Assembly: GCF_019649055.1 (NCBI RefSeq) | Contig: NW_026570408.1 | Span: forward strand, 106,256 to 170,255 | Direction of reading: 5' to 3' | Length of the DNA stretch: 64,000 nt | Source of the DNA: Paramacrobiotus metropolitanus | Taxonomy: Eukaryota; Tardigrada; Eutardigrada; Parachela; Macrobiotidae | In this document: one piece after another, positions 1 to 11,600 of the stretch | Layout: every line of letters begins with the position of its first letter | Numbering within the stretch: the stretch's first letter is position 1 | Notes under the pieces: generated by a model | Seen by the model: the letters and a program-made list of their open reading frames with translations, nothing else | Told to the model about the DNA's origin: nothing | Databases searched by the model: none | Made by a program: the position numbers and the translations under genes

Positions 1-162
1 ACATAAAATCTGGCCTGATAACGCTGACCCATTAATGTTGGTACTATTAAAACCGTGTAAAAGATTTACTTGTTTCTTCCATGTCGGCATTCTGAAGATT
101 TATCTGGTTCACTTCCTCTTTCCGCACGAAACACATTGTTTACATTTTAAGAAACTGGTAGA

Positions 163-2010
163 ATGCATCACAGCGTGGCGCTCACTGTATTGGTTTTCTG
201 CTTGTCAGGGTACGGACTAGTACATTGCGATGATCCCTCGGTAAATGGCAACGGAAATGCCGGTTCTTCAGGGCAGAACGACCCCTCTTCGCTGGATATA
301 TTCGGACGGTTTAGCACCTTCTCGGCTCTGTTCTCGGCTTTGTTCGCCAACAACGGAACCTCCATGACCTTTAACGTTATTCCCAAACCGAGTCCAGGAG
401 ATCAGCCGAATCCAAGCAGCCCCGGTGATTTCTGTCAAGGTAAGCGGTTTCGGAACTTAAAAAAATACCGTATATGCACACAGCATTATTTTTCAGACAA
501 AATTAATTACTGTTGATGAAGCTGATAATTTGTACTGTACGCACTGTTTTTATAATACGTTTTTTGTTTGCAGCTACGTTGATTCCCAACGCGGGACCGT
601 TCTACCCAAAAACCTGTACCGAAATCGTTTTCACCGTTGTCACCACAGTAAGTCAGATGTACATACTAGAGCCGTATTACTGTAGTTATAATCAAACAAA
701 AATAAATTTTGCAGGAAATTGGTAACAACGTTGAATAAAACATAACGGAGATACCACATCGTAAAAACAAAGCCACGCTACATGTATATAGTAGAAAAAA
801 TGCGTGACGATAACCTAATTATTCGTATTGCGGTTCGGATTCACGTGGTGCGAAATTTGCGAATATAGTACAATTACAAAGGTCAGAAAAGGTTGCAGAG
901 TTTTGTGATCTCTTTGTACTGTAGGTAATCTCAATATTCTCGTCAGTTATTTTGGTTGTAAGCATACTGTCCATGTTCTTTTCTAATGTGCACCGTATGG
1001 GCCCATGGGCAACCACTCGTTAGTTCTGTTCAGACACTTGTCAAATTATTGCATTTTTTGCAGGGTTGTCCATCGTATCGGGCATTCTACCAGATGTCGG
1101 GACTTCCATGTGCCCAGATGCTGGGTGACGGATCCGTTGCCTTCAGTCCGGAAAAGTATGGCCAGTGCATTGTGGGACCGGGTATCGTCTACAACGGCAG
1201 AGTATTTGGAATGGACACCGAAACCAAATCCACCTTCGCTGATTACCAAATCACGGTTAGTATACTTTGACATAAAGCGTGGTTAAAGTTCTAAATAATA
1301 CAGCGATTGTAGCGCACTTACGGCTGATTAAAACACTGATTTGCACATGGAATGCGTTATTAACAACAATAGCATAATACTACCGCATATGACAAAATAA
1401 TTTTTTATAGAATATTTTAAGCAACCACGAGATACACATTACTTAAAAAATATTAATAAAGTACGGATCTTATTCAAAGGTCCCAATTTTGCGCTGATGT
1501 GATACAACCAAGAAGTACGCATGCAGCCACACAAACTGCATTCCTTATTTTAATCGCTATTTTATTATTTCTTACCAGGGTTCGCAGGATATCGTGTAAA
1601 AATTGGCATAACAGGCTACAGCCATGCTAATACGCAGTAGTACCAGTACAGTACTCGTATTTCTGTAGCATGTTATGCAAATTAATATAAAGGTTACAAA
1701 CAGGCACGGAGGTTTATGGTCTCCCTGTGGGTAACCTCAGTCTCAGTATCTCAGTTACCGCACCTGGCTCGTGATATCATCATCTGAAAGTATTTCCGTA
1801 CTGGTGCTGAGCCGTTGACATGCAATGCTACACTGCACGTCCGCACACATTAACACAGTACGCACCGGTTCTCCATCCTGATGCCGTATTTCCTCTTTGC
1901 AGGTTGATACCACCAACCTGCAGAACGGGTGTGGTGGAGTTCCCCAGGAGGCTACAACGGACAGTTTCCCAGTTCCGGATCCGGTAATTTCGCCGGCACA
2001 AGACTACTAG
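163..2010 (+). CDS. Secreted one-module protein (copy 1 of local family)
   Basis: Four exons by splice sites and homology to the two genes downstream: 163-439, 574-647, 1064-1255, 1903-2010, giving 216 aa with phases 1-0-0. All introns are GT..AG with pyrimidine-rich acceptors. The N-terminus is a signal peptide (VALTVLVFCLSGYGLVHC), followed by a Gly/Asn/Ser/Pro-rich linker of about 70 residues. Then comes one module of about 105 residues: NAGPFYPKTC, a YQMSGLPC-type strand, a GDGSVAF..C.VGPGIVYNG segment, and a VDTTNLQN ending. Four cysteines are shared with the modules of the other copies. The tail is short and acidic. I do not recognise the family. It should be extracellular, and the module could be a small disulphide-bonded beta-sandwich (inference). 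This is the simplest member and may resemble the ancestor of the multi-module copies. Confidence 0.8.
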
Positions 2011-3235
2011 GTTCGCCCAACGCCGTCACTTGTCAGCGATACGGGGAAACCGTATCCGTTTTGGAAAAATGCTTCGGATTTAAACTTGCAAGCGGATATA
2101 TTGTGAAGATGCTCTACCATTTTCAGATATTGTGAAAACTGTCGTGTGGGAAATGCAAACTCAACGTCATCGTAATGCTAAAGCTAGCCTAGCTGTAAGA
2201 ACAAAACATGAAAATACACTGAATGCATGGTTTACTTAGGCCGGTAATGGTACCGGCGCTGGCAGGTACCGTGCATGCACTGAAAATGTTCTCGAAGCAT
2301 GTGCACATTATATTATGATATCTACAACATATTCTAATGGTAAGGCTCAAATTTGCCGTATTCGGAATTAAATATCCCACAGTTTCCTGTAATGCATTGT
2401 ATCCGAAACTGCATGGTATACGGTAAGTACCATTTATCGGGCTATCTTTCTTAAGGTGAATTTCTACTCAAATTAGGTCATATTAAACTATACAGGAATC
2501 GATAGAGAATTTATTTTTCTACCTACTGATGTGAATTTGTGAGAAAATTGTACTCAAGCAGTTATTTTAAAAACTGTCATAGGGTAGAAATCTTTAACAA
2601 GGTTTTAATACTGCGCAGTAGAGGAGAATATCTCTGTTCCGGATGGCGGCAAGTTTGCTGACTAGTGACTACAAGCCACAAGAATCTAACAAGCGACAAC
2701 CGTGTTTGTATAAGAAGCAGAATACGCGTACTGTGTCATAAATGACCAGGTAGAACAATGAGGGGTGCAAACGAGTAGTAACTCCGCTTAAACGACCTTA
2801 CCATGCCTAAATATGGATGCACGTTTATGATGTAATGAGGTAATGCCATCTAGCATCATTCCCGTTTTCACCGTTTACTGATATTTTTAAGGTCAATCAT
2901 TTTCATCCCGACTTGATAGACCGTAGTACTGATATGTCGTGGTAAGGTGCGTCTGCAGAGTGGTAAATAACATAACACAAATCTGTTCTCTGGATCAGTA
3001 TTTCCGAATCCTGCAAAAAAAGAGTTACGCACGATTATAACGAATCCTCCATAACTTAAGTAACTGACGGGGAAATAGTGTTTAGTTGTTTAGTTTTAAG
3101 AAACCGGTTATTTACACAACCTGTCTGACACCAGAATGATTTCATTGTGAAATCATTTTACGGACATACTCACACTATACTACAGTAGAGTAGGTGTCAG
3201 ACATTTTATGTCATTGCGTAAATTCTTCTGCTGTG
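2011..3235. other. Intergenic, no gene seen
   Basis: AT-rich sequence between copies 1 and 2 of the module family. The small open frames here have no splice support, no composition signal and no similarity to neighbouring genes. Confidence 0.6.
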
Positions 3236-3621
3236 AAACTGGATGATGTCACTGCGTAAATTTCTCCTCTGCCGCCAGCCATGAAATTCGTAACGATCAC
3301 CAATCGCCTATGAGCAAATAAAGGTGTACTGCTCTCCTTACCTGTACTCGCGCAAATAAACAACTTCATAAAAAAGTAATGCATAGTGACATAGAGTTAC
3401 TCTGCTCGCGATAACTAAAAAGACAAGGATTTTAGGAATGATTAATGCTTATTTCACGACGTAGTGTCACCAGTCATTTACAACATTCCACTTCAAATCA
3501 CTGTAGGGATGGGCCACCAAAAACTGCATATAAAGATTGAACTACCGAGTTCGTGCCTCGGCAGCGTGATTTTCCTTAACTTTCTTGTTCAAGTTTGTGA
3601 GGTCGATAGAATTCATCCACC
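3236..3621 (+). promoter_or_regulatory. TATA-type promoter of copy 2
   Basis: A TATAAA box at 3529-3534 lies 93 bases before the ATG. The block from about 3236 aligns with the region before copy 3 (8270-8683): shared pieces include a TCACTGCGTAAATT-type string, GCCGCCAG, GAGCAAATAAA, a run ending in AACTGCATATAAA, and similar spacing to the start codon. The two genes therefore share a duplicated promoter, so co-expression is likely (inference). Confidence 0.55.
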
Positions 3622-6600
3622 ATGGTACTGTACAGCAGAATCCTAATTGTGACCTTTATTATTGGGTTGGTCTATACTGTAGCTGAATGTCAATTTGATC
3701 CAGAAACTGGTCCTGACAACATTCCTGGTCCACCAGGCCGTGGACCTGGAGACATATGGGGCATGATGGCGTGGATGGCGTCGCTGGTTGGGAAGAAGGG
3801 ATGCAGTTCGGGTGGATGTGGCGGCGGTAGTACTAATATAGTTATCAATAACAACAACAATAACGGTTATCCATATGCATCATCCGGATACAATTTCGAA
3901 AGCACTAGCGGACCAAGCAGCACGCGCAACTTTTCACCGTCTCCGTCGTGTCAAGCTACGATCCTTACCTAGTCATCGCAAAGTAACTAATGCGAGCGGG
4001 GGTTCTATCGGACCAAGTTCCCAAGTATAAAGGTTTTGTCCCGTAGTTGTGCTGAACGGCGGGCCGTTCTATCCGGACCGCCAGGAGGTTATGTCGACGG
4101 TCTCAATTATACGCGTAAGGTTTTGAAAACGACGATTTCTTATAATGCTGCATTAAGCACTGCTGGACCGATTCCAGGGTTGTCTTCCTTATCAAGTGCC
4201 GTTCGAGCTAACTGGACTACCGTGTGGCAGACTAACGCCGCATAACGGTGACCTTATGTTCGATACTAGCCAGGGGTGTGGCGTTGGACAAGGGTTCGTC
4301 TACTCTGGAAACCTGCTGGCTAGAGACACGATGAGCGGATCCATATTACAGAGTGCCGTTGTCGTGGTAAGACCACCTGTTGACGCACTGTATTTTGGAA
4401 AGGTGTTAATGCACATTGCATGCAAATACATAATAAAGATGCAATTGACAATTATCGCCCTAGGTGGACACCATCAACATGCAACACTGCAACTATCCAC
4501 CAACGACAAGTGCACCGCTGTCCTGCTCGTGTCAGTTGCTGCTGTTGTACCTGCTCTTGTAAATAATAGCCAATTGTATAGCAAATTCCGACGGTTTTCC
4601 GTTGGTTGCAGTTTCTTTTCCGAACGGCGGACTTCTCTATCCAGATCAGTGTACCGCGGTATATGTGACTCCGCTATAGGACCCGCATGTGTCACAGGTA
4701 AGTTTGTCCTGCTTCCGGAACGGGCGTGGCTTTATTTAATTTGAAAACTGAAAGCGAAGCTGAAAAATGAGTTAAGGTTTTAAACGAGTTCAGGTCTATC
4801 TGGTAATTAGAGGCAGGTTCAGGTTTCCTCCTTCTGACCCTAAAGTCGTTTCCAGGTGGAGTATACGTTATGTTCTGCATAGTTTACAGTAATCTTGCAT
4901 GCTAATGTATGGCGGAGATTTCTTATATCATAGAATTACGAGTATGTAACAAAAAAAAAGCGTTTGTACAGATAATAAGCAGAGCTTCAATATTGTAATC
5001 CATATTATCGAAACATATTGAAGAGTACAAGTGCAACAGGATTAGGTATCTCACCAGTTGCTGTACGCCACAAGGCGTGAAAAGACCCGAAGCTTCGAAG
5101 ACCGTTTTTATACCGCAGCCGCCGGTGAAAAATGGCCAATTATTGAAGAGCGCATCAAAGACCCGTTTATTTAAAAGCTATGAGTATTTTAAATGACATG
5201 CCCCGGTTTCGCGGGGGACTTTGTCTGTCGAATTGTTACCTGTAGAGGCGAAAAAAAGCAAAATGCACAACTTAAGATGCGTAATGACTGACGTCTTCAG
5301 GAATGCGGCGGGCGCGTGACCTTTCAGCTGAACGGATTGCCGTGCGCTTCGGTGCAGTTGACGGCACTGTGGTTTTCGATCCTTCTAGTCAAAGGTGCAG
5401 CGTAGGACCCGGGATTATTTACAGCGGTACGGTAACTGCGATCGACATGTATACAGGAATACCGTACCATACTGCGCAAATTACGGTAAGGCGTTTATTC
5501 TCCAACGATGATACTGCAATGAGTGCAATCGTAGTAAATTATCACGTTGCACAATACCAACTTACCTTTTTCAATGCAAGACCAAAATTTTATGGTGTCG
5601 TAATTTTGGCATTCGCCTGAAATAGTGTTTCATGATGATAATTACGATCGGATAGCTAAGTAATTGTTGACAATGATTGATACTGTCCAAGAAAATTCCC
5701 TAATTTCTGGACAAACCGCTAGTTGAAAATTTTCACAAGGTTATGTTGTAAATCTGTGATTTTTAATGAAGATGGACACCGAAAATCTGGGACATTGTGT
5801 AAGTTCAACGCCATTTTCCCCCGGCACTCCTTGCAACGGTACGCATAACGTAAATTAGGGGTAGCTACTGAAAAGTAATAATTTCCGGTGCATTTCAGTG
5901 TTGGCGCGTATTATTTTCAGTTACGTATCCTGATCACAATGGACCGTTCGCTCCGATGTTTTGCGACGAAACATTTTTTACCCCCAATTACGTTGCTGTA
6001 AGTTTTCCCGCTCCATGTCTACTCCTCTCATATCATATGTACAAATACATGTACTTAGTATGCGTTTAAGGGTAACGACTGTAACTGGGTACAGCATTAG
6101 TGGATACTGGGTACTGCTTCTCACAAACCATTGTACTCGTATTGACAAAGAATCCTTCACATTCCCCAGGTCGAGTGTGCAGCTTTGTACGAGCTTACCG
6201 GATTGCCATGCGCTCAAGCACACCCCGACGGATCTATATCCGTTAATGTCAACGGAGACGGGTGCGTTGTGGGAAGCGGAATTACGTACAACGGCACATT
6301 GACGGTGGGAGCTCCGTGGATATTCACAACCGGAACATGGGATGTGCAGGTGCTTAGATATGATTAGTCTTACAGGAATTATGCTAATTATGTACATTAG
6401 TAATCGGCCAGAGTGCGCGGTTGATGACTAAAATTAAGATATCCGTCCGTACACATAGAATACGAACAACGCGCGCAGCAATAAAAAAATGTGATACGAT
6501 TATTAAAATCATATCTGTCAAGGTGTGTATGGTTAAGCCGTTTGTAAAAAAACGTGCTATACGTAAGTTGTGGTATTAACGTCCAAGCACTCACGCCATT

Positions 6601-6726
6601 GTATGTTTGTACGACTTCCGTAAAATTTTAGTGTACTGACAAACGGTTTTTGTGCTTTGCCAGATGGACACTACGAATTTGCAACACTGTCCCATTACGA
6701 CATCCACTACTGCTGATGAAATTTAG
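3622..6726 (+). pseudogene. Three-module secreted protein gene, probably broken (copy 2)
   Basis: Aligned to copy 3, the exons are 3622-3955, 4047-4114, 4178-4366, 4464-4530, 4612-4697, 5301-5485, 5772-5838, 5921-5997, 6170-6349 and 6664-6726. They would encode a signal peptide (IVTFIIGLVYTVAEC), a Gly/Pro/Cys/Asn-rich linker and three modules. Three defects are visible. The exon-1 donor reads CT where copy 3 has GT (3956), so translation would stop at 3970-3972. There is an in-frame TAG in the second module's first exon (about 4678). Exon 5301-5485 is one base short, shifting the frame between its SVQ and DGTVVFD parts. One conserved Cys of module 1 is also Arg. Other splice choices could avoid the TAG, for example a donor after the TGTACCGCG codons. 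Modules 1 and 3 are otherwise well preserved, so decay is recent or the gene is still partly expressed. Confidence 0.7.
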
Positions 6727-7137
6727 AGCTGCAGGGGCGTCGAACAAAAATTTGTTAATTAAAATTTAATCGAATTGCTAGAAAATTATCTAATGATGCA
6801 CTCCGTATCTGAAAATTTCGTATTTCGTGCGACAATCCGACAATCAAATATAATCGAAAACTATTCGTGAATGCATGATTATTTTTTTTTCGATTGACAA
6901 TCCTGTTTTCCTGCATTTTTGAGCCTGTGAATCGACGATTTTAACGGTAACAAAACAATCTTTACCCAATAAAATGAAAACAACAAAAAAACTGACCAGT
7001 ACATACAATACAAATTACTGCATGATCTTCCACTGTTGCGACTATCTTACCAAAGCCTCTGAGCAGCCGCCCGTAGCCTTATTTCAGCGGGACGCAGTAG
7101 CTGCACCCAGCTGAAGAAGATTAAAATAATTTTAATC
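6727..7137. other. Intergenic, nothing recognised
   Basis: AT-rich sequence after the stop codon of copy 2. No exon, repeat or RNA gene was seen. Confidence 0.6.
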
Positions 7138-7290
7138 ACATGTCGCCCACGAGCAAACACACACGTGCGCTAGCTCAAATTGGTATATTCACGTTTTCAC
7201 ACAAATAAAAATTTCCAAATTGAGTACATAATATGTGGTTTGCGGTCGATCAGTAGCGGAAATAGTATTCAATTAGTAAAATAAATCCCT
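7138..7290 (+). promoter_or_regulatory. Orphan third copy of the family promoter block
   Basis: The strings CACATGTCGCCCACGAGCAAA, CACACGTGCG, AAATTGGTATATTCACGTTTTC, CACAAATAA and TTTGCGGTCGATCA repeat, in the same order, the block before copy 3 (about 8325-8440). No signal-peptide exon follows this copy. It is probably a relic of a lost or moved family member, or a duplicated control block. Confidence 0.45.
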
Positions 7291-7568
7291 GTAGGCTCTT
7301 GGTGTAAAAAATATTTTCGCGATGCAGGAGATACCGATACGGTACTTTCACACTTAAAAAACATCCTCCGCCCATACAGACCGTTACGCCCATTACGCAA
7401 TCGCCAATTTAATAAAATCTACGTGTGTAGTTTTATTTATATCGCAGATGTTCGAACTCGAAACGAGAGCTGTAACGAATATTTTTACAAACTCTACAGA
7501 ACACCAGTATTGCCTTCAGGGAACATGGCTTTCTCTGGAGCAGGAGCGAAGATCTACGCGGAATGGAC

Positions 7569-7608
7569 GACAATAGGTCGCTAGCGACAATAGGTCGCTA
7601 GCGACAAT
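7569..7608. repeat. 17-base tandem repeat
   Basis: Two perfect copies of GACAATAGGTCGCTAGC (7569-7585, 7586-7602) plus the start of a third. They lie just beyond the donor of the candidate minus-strand exon at 7617-7742. Confidence 0.7.
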
Positions 7609-7616
7609 AACGTCAC

Positions 7617-7742
7617 CTGAGAGCGGTACATTCCAGCCTTGGAAGGGGCGGCTCTTGGTGCAGTTGTAGAAGGGATTGCCTTGCTGTAGTTCACATCGAA
7701 CCACATTTGCAACCTCGGCCTTAGGGTGATCTGGTCGAACAC
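7617..7742 (-). pseudogene. Candidate lone ectodomain exon related to the 40-kb gene
   Basis: Bounded by an acceptor (GTGTGTTTAG) and a donor (CAG|GTGACG). It is 126 bases long, open in phase 1-1, and encodes two cysteines ten residues apart (VRCELQQGNPFYNC) with an NCT glycosylation site, ending RPFQGWNVPLS. Exon 2 of the membrane-protein gene at 38.8-40.8 kb has almost the same size (129 bases), the same phases, two similarly spaced cysteines and a similar end (RDRPFS). No flanking exons were found, so it may be a relic or a chance ORF. Confidence 0.3.
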
Positions 7743-8269
7743 CTAAACACACCCACCATTCAGCATTCAGCAATCGACCAATCCGAGCGTCCTGAGCGTG
7801 CGTCGTCAACTCACGTCGGGGCACAAGTTCCAAGTCTGACTGCCGTTGATTTTGCAGCGGTTGAAGATGTAAGAATTCATGCTTGAGGATGCCTATGAAG
7901 TAAACAACCTTTGGCTAATTAGGCTCCTGCCTGCACGTAGTAATAACCTCCTGCACAAGCGGACCCTAAAAACTTAATTTTCAATGTGGTCGTCACAGCT
8001 TTCGCTAGTATAGAGCTGATTTAGAGTATCCATTATGTATGTATTTTGTCTTTTCGTAACTATTTTGTAACTTCAGTTTTCTTTCATGATGATTTATGAG
8101 GTAAACCGAAGTTCCCAACATTGACCCTTTAGCCAATTACCTACTACGTACTTATTGCAAACTATAATTATTGATTTTCACCGATACTCGGACAGACGCA
8201 TTCCAACATACTTTTGTTGTGAAATTCTTTACTTATACGGTCATACCGCAGGCGTCAGAAATGGATGTT
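7743..8269. other. Intergenic, nothing recognised
   Basis: AT-rich sequence without supported exons between the candidate exon and the copy 3 promoter. Confidence 0.5.
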
Positions 8270-8683
8270 TAGATAATTTCATTGCGTAAATTGCTTCTTT
8301 GCCGCCAGTCATAAAAAGTGTAACGACCACATGCCGCCCACGAGCAAATAAACACGTGCGGGAGCCCGAAATGGTATGTTTACGTTTCCTCACAAATAAC
8401 AACTCCATAAAGTGATCAAGATAATGATTTGCGGTCGATCAAGAAATATTATTTCATCCTGTAAAATAATTCCATTATCCATATATATAGGTTCCTCGAA
8501 TCAGAAATACGTACTTTCGCGACATAGTGCCCATCAACCACATTTCACTGCAAATGACGCCGTAAAGAGCGTCGGTTAGCCGCAAAAGAACTGCATATAA
8601 ACTGCGATAATTTTGCTCTCTCGTGTAGATTATAATCGTTTCCGTACATTTGCTTGCTGCTTTCACAAAATTGACACACAACC
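8270..8683 (+). promoter_or_regulatory. TATA-type promoter of copy 3
   Basis: A TATAAA at 8596-8601 (in AACTGCATATAAA) lies 88 bases before the ATG. The whole block matches the region before copy 2 and the orphan block at 7138-7290. Confidence 0.55.
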
Positions 8684-11600
8684 ATGTTACTTCGCAGCAG
8701 AATAATATTAGTGACCTTTATCATCGGGTTGGTCTATGTTGTAGCCGAATGTCAGTATCCGCCACCCGGCTCTGGTCCCGACAACAGTCCTGGTCCGCCA
8801 GGGCCTGGACCTGGAGATGTCTGGAGCATGTGGGCGTGGATGGCGTCGCTGTTTGGGAAAAAAGGATGCAACACTTGTGGTTGCGGATCGGGTGGATGCA
8901 GCGGCGGCGGCACCATCATAAATATTAACCAGAACAATAATAATCCATCGCCCGGGGACCATTCGGGAAGTACAACCGTGGACCATTCCGGAATTACTTC
9001 CGTACCAACCACTCTGCCTTCTTCTCCGTCACCGCCGTGTCAAGGTACAATTGTTGTTCTTTTTGCTGCTGGTTTGGCTAGTTGCACTGACGTTAATTAT
9101 TATAGCAAAGCAATATGACAATAATCACCGTTTTGCAGCATCTATCAACAGTGGTCCCTTTTTTCCTGGCACTTGCCAGGAAAATTTTTTTTCTGCCGTG
9201 ATGCTCATTGTAAGTGCAGTGTTCTTGTGTTCATCGGAGCCGTAAAAAAAACTTAGTGTATAATTGCAGGGATCGTGCCTGCCTTATCAAGTGTCTTTCG
9301 AGCTGACAGGGCTTCCTTGTGGCAGAGTACAGAGTAATGGTGAGATTGTGTTCGATGCTAGCCTTGGATGCGCCGTAGGCGTCGGTGTTTCTTACTATGG
9401 GAATTTACGGGCTTGGGACAGCTTCAGTCAAATGACATTAGGAGCAGATATGGTCGTGGTGAGTACATCGTACCTGGTAAAAAAATGGAAAATTACCATT
9501 CTTCCTGTCACTAGGCTCTCCGAGCACTGTGACAAATGATACATAAATTCTGATTAGATTTTATAAGATTAGCACATTAAAACGTGATTTTGAAGAACGG
9601 TAAAGGTCATACGTGTGTAGCAAAAAGCACAAAACCTTAAAACACTTGTGACCTTTAACTGCCAATATTAATCTAAATTCTAACGCTTTGTGCTGAATTA
9701 GGTGGACACTTCCAGCATACAGTATTGCATAACCACCACACCAACGTCAACCCCGAGCACAGATACACCCACCACGGGTTCCTTGGTGTGCATATGTAAG
9801 CTTTTGACTTAATGACACAGTGCGTGTTTGTACATATAAGGACTGCAATGTCTGAGGTAAGCAATCCCTGTCATTTCGTCACCGGGCTGTATACAACGCG
9901 GTACAAAGGCACCATGTTTATCCACAACGTAAATCTCCAGCCGGGGCGTACAAGGGTCACGCTCATGGGGTGCTTACCGTAACCTATTGTCAGCCCCTAC
10001 ACAGCGGCAAGTAATTCACATTGCTTCTGGCATTTTTCAGTTTCTTATCCAAACAGTGGATACTTTTCTCCATATCAGTGCACTGCAAACATCTTTACTC
10101 CCTTGTCTCTCTCCATGGTACGCTGTTGACTGCAGCTTACAGGTCCTGTGACACAGTTATTGATATTAAAACATATATCGTTTTCAACATGGATTTTAAT
10201 TTGCTGTGTTACCCTTCTAACGCTCATCGATTATTAGTTAAGAACAATTAGTACTATGCATATCGAGTTCTGAACCAAAATTTTGTGGTAATGTTAAAAT
10301 TATTGTTCTGACTCCAACGAACGTCTGCATCTTTACCTGCGGCATCGTTAATTACATAAATAGTAACCAGAACCACCATCAGCAATACGTACGCTAGAGG
10401 CACGCTAGTTGCTATTTGATCATGTTTACTGCTCAATTGTTGTTCAGAAAGGCGTCACAAATTATGATTAGGATCATTACGCAGAAAAACTTATCATTGT
10501 AACAGGGATGCACGTGCTGTTCGCGAGTGACCTTTCAACTCACCGGATTACCGTGCGCATCCGTGCAAAACGATGGAACCGTGACTTTTGACCCACTCAG
10601 TCAGGGTTGCAGCGTGGGACAAGGGACCGTATACTACGGCACTGTAACGGCAGTGGACATTTTTACAGGCATGCAGTACAGCAGTGTACAAATTACGGTA
10701 CGGTAATATAACTTCTTAAGGCAGTACTGTACTACAACAAAAGTAAAACGTTTCTTTGAAAAATGGAGAGCTAAGTCATGACCAATGCTAACCAAACGTA
10801 TGCAACTGAAAAATGCTAACAATGCCTAACATGCACTCCTGTGGCTTCTTGGCTTTTAAAATACTGTATGCAACACTGCTGCGTGTTTAATGTCAGTGTA
10901 ATCACACGTCCAATAATGATTTCCGTTGAAATAAATTGAAGGGTGATATAGTTATAACATATGTACGTGTTGTAAGACCTGGAAGCATTATTGTGACCTG
11001 TTCGTTTGATTACGCTCATTACGTTTCCACATTCCGGTAGCGTGAAGTTGCGTATTTGGCATATTTAGGTCAATTATCCGTTTATTATCTAGATGCTTAA
11101 TCACCGCTTGGCTATACATATTACATAATAAGGGAATCTTGTGTTTGCCAGGTGGACACCACGAATTTACAAAACTGTTTCACCACATCTTCGACCACTA
11201 CCACGGGACTGCCTTGCACCAGTAAGTATTATGTACTAAATTGCATCTTACAGTCATGTGCCGATATCCTTCGATAGATTTGCGAGGATTAATTTTCTCG
11301 TAGTGTCAGTCACACCCGCTTCCTTGTCATTTGCACCCACAAGCTGCAGCGAAGTAATTCTTATGGCGAGAACAAGTGTAAGACCTTTGTATTTTACTGC
11401 TGTTATGGAGAGACATCCTCTAAAGCACCAGATAATGCTAAAATCTTTGGCGAATACCGTATTTTATCAGTTGGTGGCCCATCGTCAACTATTTTTCGTA
11501 AGGGTTGTGGGTGTCATCTTTATTTATGAGAATAAAGTTTTAAAGGGAGAAGTAATGCAAAAACGATCCCCAGCCGGATCTTAATTCCGGGGTGGACTTG

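Noticed and set aside
819-1016. Minus-strand open frame over the second intron of the first gene
   Set aside because: It overlaps the intron and exon 3 of a well-supported plus-strand gene and has no splice or composition support.
11258-11584. 108-codon plus-strand frame in copy 3 of the module family
   Set aside because: It is exon 8 (11304-11377) plus intron sequence. The supported reading uses the GTAAGA donor at 11378.
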